From NCBI GenBank assembly GCA_900543555.1, contig UQRL01000001.1, positions 62,001 through 126,000 on the forward strand: a DNA stretch of 64,000 bases, written 5' to 3'. Shown here one piece after another: positions 47,637 to 56,639 of the stretch (position 1 is the first letter of the stretch; every line of letters begins with the position of its first letter). The translations under genes were made by a program, and so were the position numbers. Under the pieces are notes generated by a model. It made no database searches and was not told the origin of the DNA. It saw only the letters and a program-made list of their open reading frames with translations. This DNA is from an uncultured Oscillospiraceae bacterium. Lineage in GTDB: Bacteria; Bacillota; Clostridia; Oscillospirales; Acutalibacteraceae.

Positions 47637-49298
47637 GTGAGAAAAAAAATATTTAAAAACATGTGCCTTCTGGCGCTGGTGACCATCCTTCTCTCCTCCC
47701 TGCTGGCCACCTTCGTCTATTACGGCAGTTCAGACTCCCGCATGAAAGCGGAGGTGCGGGAGGAGACCCAATTTGTGCGCCAGGCGGTGGAGCTCTCTGG
47801 CCAGGAGTACCTGGACACGGTTGCCAACACCTCCAACCGCATCACCCTGATCGACACGGACGGGACGGTGCTTTTTGACAACCAGGCCGACCCGGCCACC
47901 ATGGAGAACCACGCAAACCGCCAAGAGGTGCAGCGCGCCTCTACCACTGGAGCAGGGGAATCCACCCGCATGTCCGGCACCCTGTCAGAGCAGACCTATT
48001 ACTACGCAGTCCGGCTGGAAAACGGCCAGGTCCTGCGGGTGGCGGCCCAAACCGACACCGTCTTTGCCGCTGTGTTCTCCGTGCTGCCCTGGATCATCGG
48101 CGCGGCGGTTGTAGTGGCCGTGCTCACCGTTCTCTTCTCCAACTTCCTGACAAAGAAGATTGTGTCCCCCATCAACCGGCTGGACCTGGACCACCCCGCG
48201 GACAACGATGTGTATGACGAGCTCTCCCCCCTGCTGGGGAAGATCAACCACCAAAATGAGGTCATCGCCCAGCAGATGCGTTCTCTGCGTGAGAAGCAGG
48301 AGGAGTTCACCTCCATTACGGAAAATATGAGCGAGGGCTTTCTGGTGCTGGACAGCAACACGGACATTCTCTCCTACAACACCAGTGTGCTGCGGCTGCT
48401 GGGAGCGGACTCCTCCCCGGCGGAAAACCATGGCAGCGCCCTGGCCCTGAACCGCAGCGCTGGCTTCCGCAGCGCGGTGGACGGGGCCTTGGCAGGGCGC
48501 CGCAGCGAACAGCTGCTTCGGCAGAACGGCCGCTGCTGCCAGGTGATGGCCAACCCCGTTCTGCGGGACGGCGAAGTGGAGGGCGCTGTGGTTGTGGTGC
48601 TGGACATCACCGAACAGGAGGAGCGCGAGAACCTGCGGCGGGAATTCACCGCCAACGTCTCTCACGAGCTGAAAACCCCCCTGACCTCCATTTCCGGCTT
48701 CGCGGAGATCATCCAAAACGGGATCGTCAAGCCGGAGGATATCCCCCGCTTTGCCGGGAACATCTATATGGAATCCCAGCGGCTGATCTCCCTGGTGGAC
48801 GACATTTTAAACCTGTCCCGCCTGGATGAGGCGGATGTACAGCTGGAACGGGAGGATTTTGACCTCTCTGCCGTGGCTCGGGACGTGGCCGCCCGCCTAA
48901 AGCCCGCAGCCAAGAAAAATGGCGTAGTCATCACCACCTATGGGGACAAAGCCATGGTCAACGGCGTAAAGAGCATTGTGGATGAAATGGTCTACAACCT
49001 GTGCGACAACGCCGTGAAGTACAACAAGCACAACGGCCGGGTCACCTTGAATGTGGAGAACCTGCCCGAGGGAGTCACCCTCACGGTGACGGACACGGGC
49101 ATCGGCATCCCCGCGGCGGATGTGGACCGGGTATTCGAGCGCTTTTACCGGGTGGACAAAAGCCACTCTAAAGAGATTGGCGGCACGGGCCTGGGGCTCT
49201 CCATTGTCAAGCATGGGGCGGCCTTCCACAACGCCAAGGTCAGCCTGCAGAGCACTGAGGGCGAAGGCACCACCGTGCGCCTGGTATTTCCCAACTGA
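47637..49298 (+). CDS. phoR: Phosphate regulon sensor histidine kinase, PhoR type
   Basis: 553-residue membrane kinase with a GTG start. An N-terminal helix (NMCLLALVTILLSSLLATF) precedes an extracytoplasmic domain (about 30-140), and a second helix is AAVFSVLPWIIGAAVVVAVL. A linker and a PAS-like domain (about 215-330, SITENMSEGFLVLDSNTDIL) follow. The H-box is FTANVSHELKTPLTSISGFA. The ATPase boxes are EMVYNLCDNAVKY, DTGIGIPAADVDRVFERFYR and GGTGLGLSIVKHG. The last gene of the pst-pho operon. Confidence 0.93.
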   Translation: MRKKIFKNMCLLALVTILLSSLLATFVYYGSSDSRMKAEVREETQFVRQAVELSGQEYLDTVANTSNRITLIDTDGTVLFDNQADPATMENHANRQEVQRASTTGAGESTRMSGTLSEQTYYYAVRLENGQVLRVAAQTDTVFAAVFSVLPWIIGAAVVVAVLTVLFSNFLTKKIVSPINRLDLDHPADNDVYDELSPLLGKINHQNEVIAQQMRSLREKQEEFTSITENMSEGFLVLDSNTDILSYNTSVLRLLGADSSPAENHGSALALNRSAGFRSAVDGALAGRRSEQLLRQNGRCCQVMANPVLRDGEVEGAVVVVLDITEQEERENLRREFTANVSHELKTPLTSISGFAEIIQNGIVKPEDIPRFAGNIYMESQRLISLVDDILNLSRLDEADVQLEREDFDLSAVARDVAARLKPAAKKNGVVITTYGDKAMVNGVKSIVDEMVYNLCDNAVKYNKHNGRVTLNVENLPEGVTLTVTDTGIGIPAADVDRVFERFYRVDKSHSKEIGGTGLGLSIVKHGAAFHNAKVSLQSTEGEGTTVRLVFPN

Positions 49299-49330
49299 TT
49301 ACAAGTTCTTCTCTGAAAATATTTCCCCGA

Positions 49331-49370
49331 AAGGGAAGGGCCTCCCGCCTGGGAGGCCCTTCCCTTTTTT
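49331..49370 (+). terminator. Terminator of the pst-phoU-phoPR operon
   Basis: AAGGGAAGGGCCTCCC (49331-49346) pairs exactly with 49351-49366 around GCCT, ending in a T-run. Confidence 0.95.
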
Positions 49371-49383
49371 GCCGCTTTGCTTG

Positions 49384-49755
49384 TCAATTCAGGAACAGGC
49401 AGAATGGATGCCCTTCTGTGTCGAAAAACACGATGACGCCCTGATCCTCCAAAAACTGCTGGGGGGACTTGACCGCCCCGCAGGCCAAAGCGTGGGCCGC
49501 GGCGGCGGGCAGGTCGTCCACCTGGAAGTCCAGGTGGAGCATCTTCATGGGCTTGCCGGGCTCCTCCGGCCAGACGGGGCGGACGTAATCCTCCTCGGTC
49601 TGGAAGGAGAGGCCCGTGCCCCCCTTGGGGTCCCGCAGGAGCACCCAGTCCGGCTCCTCCAGGGTGATGGGCCAGCCCAACAGCTTGGAATAGAAATGGG
49701 CCGCACGGTGGGCGTCCTCGCAGTCCACTACCACTGTGCGAAGATGGATTTCCAT
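49384..49755 (-). CDS. VOC-family protein
   Basis: 123-residue glyoxalase/bleomycin-resistance fold protein of the DUF-like subgroup with VVVDCEDAHRAAHFYSKLLG, PMKMLHLDFQVDDLPAAAAH and FFDTEGHPFCLFL. Metal ligands are not complete, so it may be a binding rather than a catalytic member. AAGGAGG precedes the ATG. Convergent with phoR. Confidence 0.85.
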   Translation of the reverse strand: MEIHLRTVVVDCEDAHRAAHFYSKLLGWPITLEEPDWVLLRDPKGGTGLSFQTEEDYVRPVWPEEPGKPMKMLHLDFQVDDLPAAAAHALACGAVKSPQQFLEDQGVIVFFDTEGHPFCLFLN

Positions 49756-49834
49756 ACAAGTTTCCTCCTTGTTTTCTCTTTCATGTCCCTGCCCCGTTGG
49801 CGGTGGCCTGGGATTGTCTCTTTCTCAAGGGCAG

Positions 49835-50485
49835 CTATATCACCCACAGCCCCACGCTGATGAGGTACAGGGCGCCCCAATACAGGGCCATGATGGGCTT
49901 CTGCCACTTGTCGTCCCAGTGGGCCAGCTGGTTTTTCGCCACCAACATGTCGGAGATGTAGAACAGCAGGGTGCCCAAAGCCACGGGCCACCACTCCCAG
50001 CCCAGCAGGAACACCAGCGGCAGGCCCAAAGCCAGACTGCCCCCCAGCAAAGCCGGGTACAGCAGGAAGGGCGCCGTCAGCTTGCCCAGGGTGGGCAGCT
50101 CCTTGCGGAACAAAATGGCGGTGAGGACGTACACGGCTACCCACAGGGCCAGGCTCCACCAGGAGGGCGTGGCCAGCCCCCACAGCCAGAGGATCAAACA
50201 CACATGGCCCGCGCCGAACACCAGCATGCCGGGGACGAAGCTGATCTCCAGCAGGGCGTCGGCGATGGTGCACAACACAAAGAACCAGAACACCCAGGGC
50301 GTGCCGGGACCCTCATGGGAAAAGGCCATGCCCAGGGCGGCGCTGCCCACGGCCAGAAAGCTCCCCGCGCACTTGGCTGCCAGGCTCTCCTTCATCCGGC
50401 CGGCCCGGCGCAGGAAGAAGTACAGGGCGAACTGGGCTACCCACACCGGGATGGCGATGCAGGAATAGATGAGAAACAACCTCAT
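49835..50485 (-). CDS. YhhN/lysoplasmalogenase-like membrane protein
   Basis: 216 residues with about seven or eight hydrophobic helices, matching the YhhN (TMEM86) family, some members of which cleave lysoplasmalogens; Clostridia make plasmalogens, so this is plausible. Conserved features include FVLCTIADALLEISFVPGML, HVCLILWLWG and GTLLFYISDMLVAKNQL near the end. The start is ATG 50485 (GGAGGTGTTTGGC upstream); a GTG three codons earlier is less likely. Confidence 0.82.
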   Translation of the reverse strand: MRLFLIYSCIAIPVWVAQFALYFFLRRAGRMKESLAAKCAGSFLAVGSAALGMAFSHEGPGTPWVFWFFVLCTIADALLEISFVPGMLVFGAGHVCLILWLWGLATPSWWSLALWVAVYVLTAILFRKELPTLGKLTAPFLLYPALLGGSLALGLPLVFLLGWEWWPVALGTLLFYISDMLVAKNQLAHWDDKWQKPIMALYWGALYLISVGLWVI

Positions 50486-50596
50486 GCCAAACACCTCCTC
50501 TGGTTAGATTATACCGCGGGGAAAAGAGAAGTCAATGAAAAAACCATCTTTTCAAAGTGTTTTTCATAAGGTATGCTAAGGAAAAGGGAAATTTCC

Positions 50597-50628
50597 TGTA
50601 ACGAAACCAGGGGCAGGGAGTCCTATAG
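50597..50628 (+). promoter_or_regulatory. Possible ECF sigma promoter (autoregulation)
   Basis: TGTAAC at 50597-50602, followed about 17 bases later by GTCCTATAG. The -35 resembles GTAAC/GAAAC-type ECF elements. Weak evidence, based on pattern only. Confidence 0.3.
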
Positions 50629-50646
50629 ACGGAGAGGGGTGAGGAG

Positions 50647-51117
50647 ATGGACGATTTCGAGCGCATCTACGCGGAGTACTACGACCAGGTGTACGGCTAC
50701 TGCCTAAAGCTGACCCACGACCCCCACATGGCAGAAGAGGTGACCCAAGAGTCCTTTTTCAAGGCGCTGAAGGCCATCGACTCCTTCCACGGGGAGTGCC
50801 GGCTGCAGGTGTGGCTGTGCCAGATTGCCAAGAACACCTACTTCTCCCTTCTCAAAAAGCGAAAACGGTCCGCCCTCTTGGAGGAGGACTGGCCCGACCC
50901 CGCCGACCTGGAACAGCGCCTGGGGGACAAGGAGGACGCCCTGAAAATCCACCGGGTGCTCCACCGCCTGGCCGAACCCTACCGGGAGGTGTTCTGGCTG
51001 CGCACCTTTGGGGAACTGAGCTTCGCCCAGATCGGCGGGCTGTTTGAAAAGACCGAGAGCTGGGCCCGGGTCACCTATCACCGGGCGAGAATGAAGATAA
51101 AGGAGGAATTGGAATGA
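50647..51117 (+). CDS. ECF-type RNA polymerase sigma factor
   Basis: 156 residues with region 2 (FERIYAEYYDQVYGYCLKLT, EEVTQESFFKALKAI) and region 4 (LAEPYREVFWLRTFGELSFA, TESWARVTYHRARMKIKEEL). It directs RNA polymerase to a small regulon and is held by the anti-sigma factor encoded by the next gene, which overlaps it by ATGA. The RBS is in GGAGAGGGGTGAGG before the ATG. Confidence 0.93.
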   Translation: MDDFERIYAEYYDQVYGYCLKLTHDPHMAEEVTQESFFKALKAIDSFHGECRLQVWLCQIAKNTYFSLLKKRKRSALLEEDWPDPADLEQRLGDKEDALKIHRVLHRLAEPYREVFWLRTFGELSFAQIGGLFEKTESWARVTYHRARMKIKEELE

Positions 51118-51881
51118 AAGTCCCCTGCAATGTCATCCGTGACCTGCTGCCCCTGTACCACGACAGCGTCTGCTCCCCGGAAAGCTGCACCCTCGTGGAG
51201 GAACACTTGAAAGACTGCGAAGCCTGCCAAGAGGAGTTCCACAAGCTGGAGGAAAGCCCTTTGCCCCAGGCTGCAAAGGAAGAAGAGGAACACAAATCCC
51301 AAGGGTTGAAAAAGGTAAAACGGACTCTTCGCCGAAGATGGGTGAAAATTGGGATTGCCGCGCTGGTGGTAGTGATTCTCTTGGGATTCGTGGGCAATAT
51401 TGTGATGAGAATGCCGCTTTTAAGCCAGCCTATTGAGTCTGTGAAGAGCATTTCAGTGGAAAATGACCGTCTGGTCTTAGAAATTGTGGCTCCTGGTGGG
51501 ATAGGATCATTCCCGGCCCCTGTCACGGAAAACTCCACGGAAGACGGCACTTTGCTGGTCTTCGCTTCCGTAGATAGCCTAGAAAACAGGCTCAATCAGA
51601 TTCTTTGGGGTGGCGGTGTGAATGACAATGCCATGTCCTATTTTACACCTTTGACTCCGGAAGCATATGTAAACTACGGCTATGAACCTGAAATGGACAA
51701 AGAAACAGAGACGCTCCTCTATGAGGAAGCAGAAAGTTCCTTCCCCGGCGGCGATGTTGTGGAAGCCTATTATTACACAGGCAATCCCCTGAAATGGGGA
51801 GACCAGGACTATGTCCTTTCCCACTTAGAAGACCAGTGCACGTTGATTTGGACCGCCGAGGACGGAGCGGTCTACCCCTAA
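51114..51881 (+). CDS. Zinc-finger anti-sigma factor, single-pass membrane protein
   Basis: 255 residues. The N-terminal ZAS-like domain reads KVPCNVIRDLLPLYHDSVCS then EEHLKDCEACQEEF (His-x3-Cys-x2-Cys). One transmembrane helix (VKIGIAALVVVILLGFVGNI) is followed by an extracellular domain of about 155 residues of unknown fold. Coupled to the sigma gene. The second half is visibly AT-richer than its neighbours, suggesting a faster-evolving or acquired sensor domain. The signal sensed is unknown. Confidence 0.88.
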   Translation: MKVPCNVIRDLLPLYHDSVCSPESCTLVEEHLKDCEACQEEFHKLEESPLPQAAKEEEEHKSQGLKKVKRTLRRRWVKIGIAALVVVILLGFVGNIVMRMPLLSQPIESVKSISVENDRLVLEIVAPGGIGSFPAPVTENSTEDGTLLVFASVDSLENRLNQILWGGGVNDNAMSYFTPLTPEAYVNYGYEPEMDKETETLLYEEAESSFPGGDVVEAYYYTGNPLKWGDQDYVLSHLEDQCTLIWTAEDGAVYP

Positions 51882-51893
51882 AGACACAAAATG

Positions 51894-51930
51894 AAAATCC
51901 CCCGAACCAGTAATGGTTCGGGGGATTTTG
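51894..51930 (+). terminator. Terminator of the sigma/anti-sigma pair
   Basis: AAAATCCCCCGAACCA (51894-51909) pairs exactly with 51914-51929 around GTAA, with T-run. Confidence 0.9.
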
Positions 51931-52047
51931 CGCAATTCAACAAGAGCGTGGACAGGATATTTTCTCTTCCACAGAACGATACCGTCCAAAAGTGGCCGGC
52001 GGATTATCCCGCACAGTCATGCCCTGCAAACCAACCTGAGCACCCTG

Positions 52048-53376
52048 TTATCCCATCTTGTAGATCTTCACCTCATAGCCTTTCAATTCTACGGTACCGT
52101 TGAGACTGGTTTTCTCACCGGTAAGCAATTCGGTGGTGGGGCCGTGATAGGCGCACTCCATCTGGCAGGGGTTCTCCTCGGCATTCACCGCCACAATGAC
52201 GGTCTGCGCCGGGCACTGGCGCACGAAAATCCACTGCTTGTTCCGCAGGGTCAGGTTCTGGAAGCCCCCGTCCTTTAGGGCCACGCAGCTGCTCTTGATG
52301 CGGCTGAGCTTGCCCAGGAACTCCGTCAGGTCGTTTTCCAGGGGCTTTTCAAAGCAGGGGCGCAAAGCGGGGTCGCCCTGGTGCTTTTCGCCCTCGGCGC
52401 CCCACTCGCTGCCGTAGTACACGCAGGGGATGCCCGGCATGCAGAACAGCACAGCGTACAAGGCGTTCATCTGCTTCTTATCCTGGAGGATGCTGGCAAT
52501 GCGGGTGACGTCGTGGTTGTCCGCAAAGGAGAACAGGTGCATGCCCTTGTAGAGGGTCCACTGCTCCGGGCCGAACTGCCGGGCCAGGGAGTGGGCGATC
52601 TCGAACATGTTCAGGGAGTTAAAGGCGGAGTACAGCCCCTTGTAGCACTCGTAGTTGGTGGCGCTGTCCAACATCTCCGGGTTGACGATGCGCTTATAGT
52701 CCCCGTGGATCATCTCCCCCAGCAGGAAGAAGCCCTCGTCCTTTGCCCGCACATAGCTGTGAAGCCGCCGCATAAAGTTCTCGTCCAGCATGTAAGCCAC
52801 GTCCAGCCGCAGGCCGTCGATGGAGAACTCCTCCATCCAGCCGCCCACGCAGTCCAGCAGGTAGTCCACCACCGCCGGGTTTTGCAGGTTCAGCTTGACC
52901 AGCTCGTAGTGGCCCTCCCAGCCCTCGTACCAGAAGCCGTCGTTGTAGCCGCTGTTGCCCCCAAAATTGATGTGGAACCAATCCTTATAGGGGGAGGCCT
53001 CCCGTTTTTCCTTCACATCCTGGAAGGCCCAGAAGCCCCGGCCCACATGGTTGAACACCCCGTCCAGCACCACCCGGATGCCCGCCCGGTGCAGGGCCTC
53101 GCAGACCTCCTTAAAATCCTGGTTGGTGCCCAGGCGGCAGTCGATTTTTTTATAGTCCCGGGTGTCGTAGCCATGGGTGTCCGACTCAAACACCGGGGAG
53201 AAATAGATGGCCCCAATGCCCAGCTTCTCCAGGTGGGGAATCCACTCCTTCACCTTCTGGATGCGGTTCACCGCCACCCCGTCGTTTTCAAAGGGCGCCC
53301 CGCAGAACCCCATGGGATAGATTTGATAGAACACGGCGCTTTGGGCCCAGTCCTTTTCCGGCCTGCCATGCAGCAT
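52048..53376 (-). CDS. GH13 alpha-amylase family enzyme (cytoplasmic)
   Basis: 442 residues without signal peptide. Catalytic sites in order: VVLDGVFNHVG (region I), GLRLDVAYM with nucleophile Asp (II), FFLLGEMIHGDY with acid/base Glu (III) and FADNHDVTRI with the transition-state Asp (IV). A C-terminal beta domain ends at GYEVKIYKMG. Looks like intracellular maltodextrin-degrading or neopullulanase-like members lacking the N-terminal domain. Substrate inferred: short alpha-1,4-glucans. Monocistronic. Confidence 0.93.
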   Translation of the reverse strand: MLHGRPEKDWAQSAVFYQIYPMGFCGAPFENDGVAVNRIQKVKEWIPHLEKLGIGAIYFSPVFESDTHGYDTRDYKKIDCRLGTNQDFKEVCEALHRAGIRVVLDGVFNHVGRGFWAFQDVKEKREASPYKDWFHINFGGNSGYNDGFWYEGWEGHYELVKLNLQNPAVVDYLLDCVGGWMEEFSIDGLRLDVAYMLDENFMRRLHSYVRAKDEGFFLLGEMIHGDYKRIVNPEMLDSATNYECYKGLYSAFNSLNMFEIAHSLARQFGPEQWTLYKGMHLFSFADNHDVTRIASILQDKKQMNALYAVLFCMPGIPCVYYGSEWGAEGEKHQGDPALRPCFEKPLENDLTEFLGKLSRIKSSCVALKDGGFQNLTLRNKQWIFVRQCPAQTVIVAVNAEENPCQMECAYHGPTTELLTGEKTSLNGTVELKGYEVKIYKMG

Positions 53377-53429
53377 ACAGCTTCCTCCTTTACAGAAAAC
53401 ACTTCATCCTTTTTCTACCAGTATAAAGC

Positions 53430-53465
53430 ATTCCCCCGAAAAAGGGAAGTCCTTTCCGGGGGAAT
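53430..53465. promoter_or_regulatory. Inverted repeat in the promoter region of the GH13 gene
   Basis: ATTCCCCCG (53430-53438) and CGGGGGAAT (53457-53465) form an exact 9-bp inverted repeat with an inner AGG/CCT. It lies just upstream of a minus-strand TATACT (53425-53420), where a repressor or activator could bind. Alternatively a stray terminator. Confidence 0.4.
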
Positions 53466-53568
53466 TTTCACAATAAATTGGTAAAACTAGGGTCTATACG
53501 CCAAAGCAGTTTGCAGAAATTTATAAAAAATCCATCAAATTTCTCTTATTTCTTCCTGTAACTGCCTC

Positions 53569-54855
53569 TCACTGGATGGCGTATTCCTCCCGGCCGGTCT
53601 GGATGATGACGCTCTCATAAAAGGCCTGCATGGCCCACACCATGTAGTCCAGGTCCTTGGCGCCCGCCGTCTCATAGGGGGAGTGCATGGAGAGCTGGGC
53701 CAGACCGATATCCACAGTGGGCAGCGCCACGTGGGAGCCGGACAGGTTCCCCAGGGTGCCGCCCCCGGGGATCTTGGAGTTGTTGTAGTACACCTGCACC
53801 GGCACCCCGGCCTTCTGGCAGATGCGCTGGAAGAGGCCCGCGGTCAGGGCGTCGCTGGCGTAGCGGGGGCTGTGCTTGACCACCACGCCGCCGTTTAAGT
53901 AGCACCGGTTGGTGGGGTCGGACTTTTCCGGGCTGTCCGGGTGGACGGCGTGGGCGTTGTCCGCGGAGAGCATAAAGCCGCTGGCAATGGCCCGCAGGTG
54001 CTCCTCCCGGCTCTTGCCGCAGGAGAGGGAGATCCGCTCCAGCACCTCGGAGAGGAAGGGGGAGTCCGCCCCCTGGCGGGTGAGGCTGCCGGTCTCCTCG
54101 TTGTCAAAGAGGGAGAGCACTGTGACATTCTCCCGGTTTTCCCCGGCCAGAAAAGCCTTGGCGGCGGCGAACACGCACTCCAAATCGTCCAGGCGGGGCG
54201 CGGCGATGAACTCCTTCTCCGCCCCGAACACCGTGCCCTGGGCCCGGCTGTACAGGTACAGGTCCCAGGAAAGGATATCCTCCGGGGCCACGCCGGCGTT
54301 TTCCGCCACCAGTTTTTTCAACTCTGCCTGGCTGCCGCCCAGCAGGGGCAGGGTGTCCTTCTGGGGGTCCAGCTTAACGCCCTCGTTGACGCCCCGGTTC
54401 ATGTGGATGGCCACCCCGGGGATGAGCAGCAGGTCCCGGCGGATGTCGCAGAGCACGCCCTTCACGCCGTTCTCCGTGCGCACCGCCAGCCGCCCCGCCA
54501 CAGAGAGGGGGCGGTCCGTCCACAGGGCCAGCTGCATGCCGCCGTAGACCTCGGTGTTCAGCTTGGTGTACTGGCCGTCCACCCGCAGCTCCGGGGACTC
54601 CTTCACCTTAAAGCAGGGGGAATCCCCGTGGGGCGCAATGACGGAGAACCCGTGGAAGTCCGCCTTGGGCACCTGGAAGGCGATGAGAGAGCTCATGCCC
54701 CGGGTGGTGTAATACCGGCCGCCGGGCTGCAGGTCCCAGGGCTGGGACTCCAAAAGCTGGGTAAAGCCGGCCTGCACCAGCATGGCCCTCACAGTAGCCG
54801 CCGTGTGGCTGGCCGTAGGGGAACACTGGATAAAATCAAACAGTTGATGGATCAT
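53569..54855 (-). CDS. apeB: M18 family metallo-aminopeptidase
   Basis: 428-residue cytoplasmic zinc aminopeptidase, dodecameric by family, favouring acidic or neutral N-termini. Metal and catalytic residues are visible in VIAPHGDSPCFKVK (His), RLDDLECVFAA (Asp), SLFDNEETGSLTRQGA (Glu-Glu) and QLSMHSPYETAG (His). The dimerisation domain lies between about 95 and 235. The ATG is preceded by AAAGGAG. It follows the DUF4091 gene on the same strand. Confidence 0.95.
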   Translation of the reverse strand: MIHQLFDFIQCSPTASHTAATVRAMLVQAGFTQLLESQPWDLQPGGRYYTTRGMSSLIAFQVPKADFHGFSVIAPHGDSPCFKVKESPELRVDGQYTKLNTEVYGGMQLALWTDRPLSVAGRLAVRTENGVKGVLCDIRRDLLLIPGVAIHMNRGVNEGVKLDPQKDTLPLLGGSQAELKKLVAENAGVAPEDILSWDLYLYSRAQGTVFGAEKEFIAAPRLDDLECVFAAAKAFLAGENRENVTVLSLFDNEETGSLTRQGADSPFLSEVLERISLSCGKSREEHLRAIASGFMLSADNAHAVHPDSPEKSDPTNRCYLNGGVVVKHSPRYASDALTAGLFQRICQKAGVPVQVYYNNSKIPGGGTLGNLSGSHVALPTVDIGLAQLSMHSPYETAGAKDLDYMVWAMQAFYESVIIQTGREEYAIQ

Positions 54856-54913
54856 CTGTAACGCTCCTTTCGCTTGGATGGCCCCAAGAGGGCCCTTTCC
54901 TTCGCCGTCCCGC

Positions 54914-56548
54914 TCAGGCGGAAATTTGCTTCCCGATGAGCCGGTTCAGGCTCTCCCGGGCGGCCAGCACCTCTGCCGCCTGTGTGGGATAGCGGGCAAA
55001 GGTCATGGTCCCATACCCCGGCATCACCTGCCCGCCAGGGTCCTCCCCGGTGAGGCGCTGGGCCAGCTCCAGGGCCCGCAGGTCCTGCAAGCCCTGGTGG
55101 AAAACCTTCATCCGCAGGGACTGGATGGGCCCCTCCTTCCCCGGGTACACGGAGAAGGGGTCCCCGCCGGGGAAGGCCCCGCCGCCATCCGTAACACGCC
55201 AGGGGTCCAGCCTTTGGCGGGAATTTTGGCTGTACCAGAAGTTGTTCCCCCAGTGGAGAAAACCGGAAAGCCGGTATTTGTGCAGCTGCCAGCCCAGGAT
55301 GCGGTTGCGGGCGGAGGGCATGGCCAAGAACCGGTTGCCCACATCCACCCCCTGACCGCAGCAGTAGTAGGCCCACAGCCCGGGGACCTGGCGCTCCAAA
55401 AAGGGGGCGATGTGGTCTGTGGCAGCCACAGGGTGGTCCACCAGGCCGCTGTCGTAGTACGCCGGGTCAGAGAGGGCGTCGTACAGGGGGAAGTCCCCCA
55501 GGTAGGGCTTGACCAGCTCCTTGGCCCGGCGGTAGGAATCCAGATGTTCCTGAGAGGGCTCATCGGAGATGTGGAACACCGCCTTGCCCTCCAGGCCCTG
55601 CTGGCGCAGGAAGGCCGTCAGGGCGGGCAGCAGCTGGCGCAGAAAGCCCGCGTACTCCGGGGAAGCCGCCGGGGTGTCCCAGCCGAAGAGGCGGCGGCGC
55701 ACCCCCTCCTCCCTGCCATAGATGGCCGGGGCGGCCTGAGCCCCCCACTGGGTGAAGAGGTGGGCCATCTCAAAACGCTCTACGCCGCAGCGCCGGGCCA
55801 TTTGGAGGAACCGCTCCAGCAGGGAGAAGTCAAAGCGGTAGCTCTCCCCTGTTTTCTCCACGCCCACCAGCTGGACACAGGGCCGCTCCGTGCCGGGTTC
55901 CGTATCCAGGGGCGGGGTGAAGATGGGGGTGAGCACCATGTTCATCCCCTCTTCCGCCGCGGCGGCAAGGTACTTTTCCCACAGCTGCCAGTGCTCTTCC
56001 GAATAGACAGGCACGCCGTAGTAGGTGGCCAGGCAGTCCCCGTGGAGCCACTGGGTATAGATCAGCCGCTGGGGCGGCAGGTCCGCCCCCAGCACCCGCA
56101 GGGAGAACGTCCGCTCCACCCGGTCCCCGCCCTGCTCCAGCCGGAGGGTGATGGGGTACTCCCCGGCGGGGAAGCCCTGGGGAACCTTCCCGTTCACCCA
56201 CAGGGCCGTGGGGAAAAAGGAGCTCACCTCCACCCGGCCCTCCTCCAGGGGCAGCAGGGGGTCCGGGAACAGGCCCGGCTGGGTGGTGAGGTAGTTTTCA
56301 TCCCCGCGGCCGGGATAAGCTGGCAGGGCGCAGGGCACCTGCCCCACCTGAAAGACCTGGATGCTGTCCTTCAAGGGGGAATCCACCGCGACCCGCACCG
56401 GGGCCATGCCCCAGCCGTCCGCCTGCAAAACCGCCTGAAAGGCAAATTCCTCGCCCCCCAGGCAGCTCATCCCCCCAAGGGAGGGGGCCTCGACCCGACG
56501 CCCCAGAAGGAGCTTTTCCAGAGAAGAATACAGTGTGACAGAGAGCAT
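54914..56548 (-). CDS. DUF4091 domain protein, glycosidase-like
   Basis: 544 residues from ATG 56548 (GGAGG upstream), no signal peptide. An N-terminal beta-sandwich (about 1-150) with GEYPITLRLEQGG is followed by a barrel-like domain with IYTQWLHGDCLATYYGVPVY and MNMVLTPIFTPPLD. Then come KAVFHISDEPSQEHLDSYRR (Asp-Glu, possible catalytic residues) and GFLHWGNNFWYSQNSRQRLD. DUF4091 proteins are presumed glycoside hydrolases; no activity is established. Next to GH13 and aminopeptidase genes, but these may be independent. Confidence 0.88.
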   Translation of the reverse strand: MLSVTLYSSLEKLLLGRRVEAPSLGGMSCLGGEEFAFQAVLQADGWGMAPVRVAVDSPLKDSIQVFQVGQVPCALPAYPGRGDENYLTTQPGLFPDPLLPLEEGRVEVSSFFPTALWVNGKVPQGFPAGEYPITLRLEQGGDRVERTFSLRVLGADLPPQRLIYTQWLHGDCLATYYGVPVYSEEHWQLWEKYLAAAAEEGMNMVLTPIFTPPLDTEPGTERPCVQLVGVEKTGESYRFDFSLLERFLQMARRCGVERFEMAHLFTQWGAQAAPAIYGREEGVRRRLFGWDTPAASPEYAGFLRQLLPALTAFLRQQGLEGKAVFHISDEPSQEHLDSYRRAKELVKPYLGDFPLYDALSDPAYYDSGLVDHPVAATDHIAPFLERQVPGLWAYYCCGQGVDVGNRFLAMPSARNRILGWQLHKYRLSGFLHWGNNFWYSQNSRQRLDPWRVTDGGGAFPGGDPFSVYPGKEGPIQSLRMKVFHQGLQDLRALELAQRLTGEDPGGQVMPGYGTMTFARYPTQAAEVLAARESLNRLIGKQISA

Positions 56549-56639
56549 GGAAGGTCCTCCTTTCCTCCTGTGCGAGAAAAGCCGCGCCGATAAACCGGCC
56601 CGGCATTTTTCCAAAGGGCTGCTGCCCGCCGGGGCAGCG

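Noticed and set aside
51931..52047. Short frames between the anti-sigma terminator and the GH13 gene
   Set aside because: No start with an RBS and no recognisable content; treated as plain intergenic sequence.
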